DNA of 27,498 bases, from positions 41,639 through 69,136 of the forward strand of contig MU646578.1 of NCBI GenBank assembly GCA_026770585.1, in the 5' to 3' direction. Position 1 is the first letter of the stretch; each line of letters starts with the position of its first letter. This DNA is from Baffinella frigidus. Taxonomy: Eukaryota > Cryptophyceae > Cryptomonadales > Baffinellaceae. A program made the position numbers and the translations under genes. The notes below the pieces were generated by a model. That model was not told the DNA's origin, did no database searches, and saw only the letters and a program-made list of their open reading frames with translations. Shown piece by piece: positions 19,690 through 25,900 of this stretch.

Positions 19690-20180
19690 GCCTTCCACCC
19701 TCATCTCAGAGGATCTATTCATTCAAGCCTTTCCTCCCAACGAAATTCACTACACAAATGCCTTGACATTTACTGCACAAATGTCACGCGCTCGCCCGCG
19801 AGGCCAGGTTCGTTACCGAAGGATTTAGCCCTGGATGGCTTTCGCATCCCCCTTTTTAGACAGTTTTGTGGTCTAAAAGACAGTCTCGTGGTACAAATGT
19901 TAGGTGATGTCTAGAGGCTAGGTGATGTCTCCAGGGTACCTCGCTCATAAGAAAGCGCGCCCCCCCTAGAACCCTGCAGTAGGACTATGCCTCGGGCCCT
20001 ATGGTGATCTCGCGAGGCCGGGTTGGGCAAGGTTGTTCGCGGCCATGATTACATTTCGTTCCAGATTTGGCTTGGCGTTGGAGCCATTTCACACTTGTAG
20101 GATTTTCAAACACCTGGTTTTGTACCAGGGATCTTTTAGATGGGCACCTCGCGAAATAGAATATGTTCTGTGTTGGGACT
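19690..20180. other. Intron or 3' flank, non-heptamer
   Basis: CAACGAAATTCACTACACAAAT at 19739-19760 resembles arms of foldbacks at 551 and 22185. CCGAAGGATTTAGCCCTGGATG at 19815 recurs at 20415 and 20440. No coding exon apart from the stub noted above. Confidence 0.45.
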
Positions 20181-20378
20181 AGAGCGTTTGCGGTAATTGT
20201 TGTCCGTTTTGAAAGTGCGATTTTCCGGTTTTCCGGTTTTCATTTGCTCCCCCCCCCGATTCATTTGTACCAGAGAAGTGTCCATTTAAAACATTCAACG
20301 ACCTTTACAACATTTTAAAAAACCGTAAAACCGGAAAATCGCACTTTCAAAACGGACAACAATTACCGCAAACGCTCT
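20181..20378. mobile_element. Foldback element, 198 bp, near-perfect arms
   Basis: AGAGCGTTTGCGGTAATTGT-TGTCCGTTTTGAAAGTGCGA at the left, with an exact complement ending AACGCTCT at the right and a short poly-C and AT-rich loop. The high arm identity suggests recent activity or conversion. Confidence 0.92.
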
Positions 20379-20647
20379 AAGATGCCACGGCGCTCGCGCG
20401 CGAGGCCAGGTGCGTTGAAGGATTTAGCCGTTTGGAAAGGATTTAGCCCTGGATGACTTTCTCAACCCCCTGTGAGGTGTTTTGTGGTTCAAAGTTTACA
20501 ATTCACGGAGCTAAAAGGCTCCTTCGGCGAGGTTCGAACTTCGCGACATCAGGTGACGCCTAAGCGTGGATTGCGTCATTGATTTCGAGCAACCCCTGCA
20601 TTTCATACTAGGGTACACTGGCCTACCATCTGACAGAGCGAACTCTG

Positions 20648-20943
20648 GATCTCAGGAAGCGGGTCCAAACCTTAAACCCGAAACCCGAAACCCGAAACCC
20701 GAAACCCGAAACCCGAAACCCGAAACCCTTACCCAGGAAGCGGGTCGGGGCGCATGTTGCCTTTGCGGAGGACCAGGGCCCCGCGAGCTCCTAAGTTGTC
20801 CGCGAACCCCTAAGTTGTTCGCGGCTCCGACGCGCAAAGTCAACTCCTTTAAAAGTCAACTTCCGAGGCGGGCCTGTCCGCCTCGAGCCTCTGCGCCGGC
20901 GATATCCTGTACATGTAGAAACAGCCGAGCAACAAACTGCCCC
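20648..20943 (+). CDS. Possible last exon(s), Cys-rich reading
   Basis: After a CCCGAAA array (20676-20728) and CCCAG acceptor, an open stretch reads EAGRGACCLCGGPGPRELLS then CPRTPKLFAAPTRK, running to a stop at about 20944. The CxxC...C pattern slightly recalls a zinc finger, but the remaining ligands do not fit. GCGAACCCCTAAGTTG units are duplicated inside it. A stub of the first bases (GGAAGCGGGTC) is at 20655. Confidence 0.3.
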
Positions 20944-21015
20944 TAGAAGGTGGGCCCGCCTCGGGACGGATGAGCCCGCCTCGGGACGGATAGGCCCGCC
21001 TCGGGACAGATCCGC
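20855..21015. repeat. GCCCGCCTCGGGACGGAT minisatellite
   Basis: Three tandem units of GCCCGCCTCGGGACGGAT at 20950-21010 and a related CCGAGGCGGGCCTGTCCGCC at 20863. It is the reverse complement of the minisatellite that encodes the GPEAG repeats of exon 4. Confidence 0.85.
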
Positions 21016-21053
21016 TGGCCCGGAGCTAGGATTGGTCAGCGTGCTGAGAGTTC

Positions 21054-21059
21054 AATAAA
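21054..21059 (+). terminator. Possible polyadenylation signal
   Basis: AATAAA stands downstream of the last possible + exon. Many protists do not use this motif, so support is weak. Confidence 0.2.
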
Positions 21060-21099
21060 ACATCAAAGCATCTGCGCCTCGCTGTGCATGCTCCCGTAT

Positions 21100-21207
21100 C
21101 AGAGAGAGAGAGACCTTTATTGATACCACCACGGCCGCCTTGTATGCACCCACATAGAGGCTCTGTCTGGGCAGGACCTACATGTAGGGAGAAGTCATAA
21201 AGAGTGA

Positions 21208-21242
<35 letters not shown>

Positions 21243-21326
21243 AGTGAGAGTGAGAGTGAGAGTGAGAGTAAGACAGTGAGATGGAGAGTGAGATGGAGAG
21301 TGAGAGAGTGAGAGTGAGAGTGAGAG
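21100..21326. repeat. GA-rich microsatellite (GAGAGT)n
   Basis: AGAGAGAGAGAG at 21102-21113 and a long GTGAGA/GAGAGT array at 21200-21326. Confidence 0.96.
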
Positions 21327-21375
21327 GCGCACTCTACACGTCCTGGGGGTGGGAGGAGTTCAAACGGTCACACTT

Positions 21376-21393
21376 CAGAATCCGCTGTGTGTT
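21376..21393. mobile_element. Foldback family 1, solo end
   Basis: AGAATCCGCTGTGTGTTG matches the right terminal repeat only. Confidence 0.55.
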
Positions 21394-21465
21394 GTCGAAT
21401 TGTATGTTATTAATCGCAAGTAGCCCCTGTACTGCAAAGAGTAACCCCTGTACTGCAGACGCCTC

Positions 21466-21638
21466 TACCAGCCCTCACGGAAGGACGGAAAGGTCGATTT
21501 TCGACCCTTTTTAAAAAAGTTGATTCTGCACTGAGGCGCTGGGTCAACTTTTGCCAGCCATTCGATTTCGGGGGGTCTGTCAAGGTAAATCTGAGGTCTG
21601 AAAATCGACGATTTGGTCTTTCCGTGAGGGTTGGTGGC
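21466..21638. mobile_element. Foldback family 6, copy b
   Basis: TACCAGCCCTCACGGAAGGA and GGTCGATTTTCGACCC at the left; AAATCGACGATTTGGTCTTT and CCGTGAGGGTTGGTGGCTA at the right. About 173 bp. Confidence 0.85.
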
Positions 21639-21676
21639 TACGGCGAGCAGGACCGTGTTCTCGAGTACCCGTCGTC

Positions 21677-21840
21677 AACCCCCACACCACACAGCGGGCT
21701 ACGAAGGGATTTTCGGCCCGATTCGGGCCACCCTACCGTTACCTTATCCGTAGAAACCCCCCTATGTCCCTACGGTAGTGCCTACCGTAGGGCCTAGAGA
21801 TGATCCACGCATTCAAAAAGCAACTTGTAGTCCACTGTGT
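21677..21840. mobile_element. Foldback family 1, full copy D
   Basis: CCACACAGCGGGCTACGAAG to CAACTTGTAGTCCACTGTGT, 164 bp. The right end has diverged toward the family 2 type (GTAGTCCAC), linking the two families. Confidence 0.88.
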
Positions 21841-21851
21841 ATGGCGTGGGA

Positions 21852-21990
21852 CCACCAGCCCTGCGAGGCGGACCAAATCGACGATTGTTTGGAGCCATTT
21901 CCTCGGGTGGCACATTCGTTTTCGAAGGTGCCGCCCGAGGAATTTGCGCATGCTCCAGCCTCGACTTGGTCCGCCTCGGAGGGCTGGTGG
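21852..21990. mobile_element. Foldback family 6, copy c
   Basis: CCACCAGCCCTGCGAGGCGG-ACCAAATCG at the left, CGACTTGGTCCGCCTCGGAG-GGCTGGTGG at the right, and an inner palindrome around CCTCGGGTGGCA/TGCCGCCCGAGG. Open frames through it are foldback readings. Confidence 0.88.
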
Positions 21991-22119
21991 GAGTCTCAGG
22001 TACGGAAGACCTTGACGGTAAAGGGCGCGCTTGCTGGCACCATGCACACCTGTTTTAGCGTTTAGGGTAGGGTTTAGCCAATTTCCACAAACCCAAGCCG
22101 CAATGTCCCGTTTCTGAGT

Positions 22120-22295
22120 ATTTGATTTGAGTCACTGGCGGGACGAAATCTCATCCGGGCGAGTATTTATGATAACTGTGTGACGGCAACGAAATTTACT
22201 GCACAAATTCTTTTATGACTACTAGTATGATCCATTTGTGTAGTAAATTTCGTTGCCGCAACATGTTTATCGCCGTGATTAAATCAAGTCATCCT
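22120..22295. mobile_element. Foldback element with CAACGAAATTTACT core
   Basis: Perfect core arms GGCAACGAAATTTACTGCAC-AAAT (22185-22208) and ATTTGTGTAGTAAATTTCGT-TGCC (22234-22257). Weaker outer pairing is visible (GATTTGAGTCAC and GTGATTAAATC). Related to the element at 511-677. Confidence 0.82.
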
Positions 22296-22340
22296 TCCCC
22301 CCGTGCAGGTCGTGTCTTTGTTCCGGGTTTCGGGGTTGGG

Positions 22341-22428
22341 GCCCCCCTATGTCCCTACGAATTGCCTACCGTAGGGTCCTAGGTCGTATCGCTTAAGGGT
22401 TATTCAAAATACCTTCGAGGTCGCTGTT
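22341..22428. mobile_element. Foldback family 1, right-half copy E
   Basis: CCCCCCTATGTCCCTACG to TTCGAGGTCGCTGTT, preceded by GTTTCGGGGTTGGG. The same left junction is found at 23106 and 23646. Confidence 0.82.
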
Positions 22429-22559
22429 TCGGGGTTGGGATTACTTAGCTCTGCCAGAATTTCACGCTCGTCTTGGCAGGCAAGTATTTAAGAGCAGAAA
22501 TCCAGTACAAAAGGGCGAACAGAAAGCCTTTAGGACGAGCCAGAACAAAACTCAGGCAG

Positions 22560-22739
22560 CCACACGAGGCTATCCATGCAAACAGAATAAATGTCGATTG
22601 TAAGCATTTGTGTAGTAATTTTTGTATGTTTGGTCGAATAGATGGACATGCTACACGCTTTCCGTGTAGGTACGTGACCATTCCCCCCATAAGTTTTTTT
22701 AAATCCTTTTATTCTGTTCGCATGGATAGCCTCGTGTGG
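22560..22739. mobile_element. Foldback element, 180 bp
   Basis: CCACACGAGGCTATCCATGC-AAACAGAATAAA pairs with TTTATTCTGTTCGCATGGAT-AGCCTCGTGTGG. The long open frame across this region is a foldback reading without recognisable domain. Confidence 0.88.
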
Positions 22740-22884
22740 AGAGCTGGACCCTCCTCTGAAACGTTGTGTGCTCCTCCTCTGTCTGCCTAGGACCTAACGT
22801 TTCGTAGGACCCCCTCTAGGCCCCTACGGCCTACCGTAGGCAATACCGTAGGCTCAAATACCAGGTTTTCAGGATGTTAGCCTA

Positions 22885-22915
22885 TGAGAGTACCGGACAC
22901 GCCACTTGCGAGTGC
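22885..22915 (-). pseudogene. 3' stub of the second RING exon (most distal)
   Basis: Reads HSQVACP, then GTACTC as donor. Confidence 0.65.
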
Positions 22916-25900
22916 ACTCGGAGCCAGAACATTTCGCCTAAGTCAACTCCCCCTGATAATCATTGTCTCAAGTCAAATGCCTGCTCCGGGAGCAGGTCCA
23001 TCTTAACGAAATGGCAACTTACTGCCGAGGATCAACCAAGTTGACTTAAGGTAAAATATCCTTACTAGCAGTGGAGTGGCCAACGAAGGCCGCGCACCCC
23101 CCGCAGCTTTCGGGGTTGGGACCCCCCTATGTCCCTACGGATTGCCAACCGTAGGGTCCTAGGTCGTATCGCTTACGGGTTAATCAAAATCCCTTCGTAG
23201 CCCGCTGTGTGGTTCGGGGGCGAAGTTACCGGGCATTCCGCTTGCAAGTGGCCGATGAGGGCCGCTGAATATCGGGTCTCAGCTTTCAAGGCGAAAAGTG
23301 ACTTTCTGGGACACGATATGACACCCTGTTCTGCCACGCCAGAGTCTTCGAAGGGGTCGCCAAAAGTCAATTCCCCTGCAAGGCAGTAGTTTTCAAAAGT
23401 CAAAGACCGTGTCCTGACACGGTTAAAAAAAATTAACCCCCTCCTCCACTCTGGCGTGGTGACGGTCCGCTCTCTGGGAGTCTGTACCGGGCATTCCGCT
23501 TGCGAGTAGCCGACCAAGGCTGCTCCGGGAGCAGGTCCATCTAAACGAAATGGCAACTTACTGCCGAGGATCAACCAAGTTCACTTAAGGTAAAATATCC
23601 TTACTAGCAGTGGAGTGGCCGACGAAGGCTGCGCACCCCCCGCAGCTTTCGGGGTTGGGACCCCCCTATGTCCCTACGGATTGCCAACCGTAGGGTCCTA
23701 GGTCGTATCGCTTATGTGTTAATCAAAATCCCTTCGTATCCCGCTGTGTGGTTCGGGGTTGGGGTTACCGGGCAGGCCACTTGGGAGTAGGATATGAGGG
23801 CTGCGCACCCCCCGCAGAGCGCCAAATGCCCGCACGGGATCACCGCATGCGTTTTCTCCCCCTGCGGTGAGCGTTTAGGGTTTGGAGGTTGTATGAGGAT
23901 ACTACCCAAGTAGGATGACCGGAGTGACCGGAGTGACTTTACACAGGTCACGTCCACTACATGGGGTAGCATCCACAGAGGTTGGGGGTTGGGGGTTAGG
24001 GGTCGGTCACGGGGGAGAAAATTGAGCGATCAGAGATACACGGGACAACCGCATGCGTTTTCTCCCCCCCACGCAGCGGGCTACGAAGGGATTTTTGGCC
24101 CAAATCGGGTCACCTTTCTGTTACCTTAGCCGTAGGAACCCCCCCTATGTCCCTACGGGTTGCCTACCGTAGGGTCCTAGGTCTTGTCGCTTAGGGGTTA
24201 TTCAAAATCCCTTCGTAGTTCGCTGTGTGGGGGGGGCAGTTGAGCGGCCAGAGAAGTTGCTGGTAGAGCCAATCTGGTAGGACTTGGCCAAAGCGAAGTT
24301 CGAACTAGCGAGATTGCGAACTTCTAGATGGACTCGTTTGGACATGTAGTGTTTTAAATTCAAATTTTTCAGTACAATCATGGTGTTTACTAATAATTAC
24401 GGTCCATCTAGAAGTTCGCAATCTCGCAAGTTCGAACTTCGCTTTGGCCAAGTCCTACCACATTGGCTCTACGAGTTGGACGTGACTGACGAAGCGTTTG
24501 TACCAGGGAATGGAACAGTTAGTCAACACATGTGCAGCTCTGCTTCAATTAATCTGGCGACGCCAGGTCAAAAGTCGAAATTTGAACGTTTTTCATTTTA
24601 CTACACGGTCTAGAAGTAAAATTGATTCTTCTCGAGAAACATGCCAAAAGTGTTGGGAATTGGAGCTGTTTGCTGGCGGAGTTTTAAAAATCTGTACCAC
24701 GATAAGCCATCTGACCACTTTCAGCGCGAACAAGTGTGTGTGAAAAAGGCACTTGTGCCCTGGCGCGGGCTCCTCATTAAACACATCGAGATCAGGACTC
24801 CATACAAACGCTCGAGTACAGAGAGCATCTATGTGAATATATCGAGGAGCCCAGATTAACTCAGGCAGAGCTAAAACTCCCTGCAACACTTTGTCTTCAT
24901 CATGCACCCAAACTCATTCGTATTTGAATCATGTATCCATCTAATCATGTGTGCATGGTGCACTGCGCAGAGCTAGGATCCACGCCAGGTCACTATGAGA
25001 AATTTCAGAACGCGACGGTTCGCTTCGGGGTAATGAATAAGTGTGCGCTTCGCGGCAATACGCAGCTCCTCATCATTTCCACGTCGACGCTTTTACTCAG
25101 AAGATAAAACCCGATACAAAATTAAACCATACTTTGTATCTGAAATTCTACTTTATGACCTGGCGTGGGTGGGCGAACAACTTTACAGAAATGTGCTTCG
25201 TTCCCGAGGCAGGCTCGTTCCTTAAGGCTCATAGACTTGTGTATCACTCAACTCAACTCAAGGCTTGGCCTATCTAGGACCTGTAGCGAGAGTAACAAAG
25301 AAGAAAAAGAAGGGTGGGCGACCTGGCGTAGGTGGGTACCACGAAATATCTAATCCCGGCGAGAAAGCCATCCAGGGCTGAAGACTTTCAAACCCAAGGT
25401 AATGAAGCTAGGAAGTGGGCGAACCTCAAGACAGATGACACACTCGTTTCCCAGCCCCTAGCCTGCTGTTGACTAAGGGGTGAGAAACCCACCCAGGGCT
25501 GAAGCCTTTCCCAGCCCCTAGCCTGCGCGGCGACGTGCGCGGACCGAGAATCCCTTCGTAGCCCGTGTGGGACGGCACAAAACGCACGTAGAAGAAGAAC
25601 AAGGGTGGGCGAACCTCGAGACAGATGACGCACTCGTAGAGCCAATCTGGTAGGACTTGGCCAGAGCGAAGTTCGAACTAGCGAGATTGCGAACTTCTAG
25701 ATGGACTCTTTTGGACATGTAGTGTTTTAAATTCAAATTTTGCAGTACAAATCGGTATTTACTAATAATTACGGTCCATCTAGAAGTTCGCAATCTCGCT
25801 AGTTCGAAGTTCGCTCTGGCCAAGTCCTACCAGATTGGCTCTATCCATCCCGGCAGCCTGCTGTTGACTAAGGAGCGAGAAAGCTATCCAGGGCTGAAGC

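Noticed and set aside
20510-20550. tRNA T-arm-like sequence (GGTTCGAACTTCGC)
   Set aside because: No acceptor stem, D-arm or anticodon arm can be drawn around it. Similar AAGTTCGAAC occurs in the family 4 foldback.
20742-20943. PHD or other zinc finger in the CCLCGGPGPRELLSC segment
   Set aside because: Only the first three Cys could fit. The later Cys/His spacing does not match, and the segment contains internal duplications.
21739-22065. Small gene with proline-rich frames near 21.8-22.0 kb
   Set aside because: The frames cover family 1 and family 6 foldbacks, which give matching open frames on both strands.
22445-22790. Protein-coding gene in the open frames at 22.4-22.8 kb
   Set aside because: Most of the frame lies in a 180-bp inverted repeat and is open on both strands; no domain or splice context.
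24380-24907. Coding region in the 24.4-24.9 kb frames
   Set aside because: They begin inside the family 4 foldback and show no recognisable domain or consistent splice sites. They are more likely intron of the RING gene.
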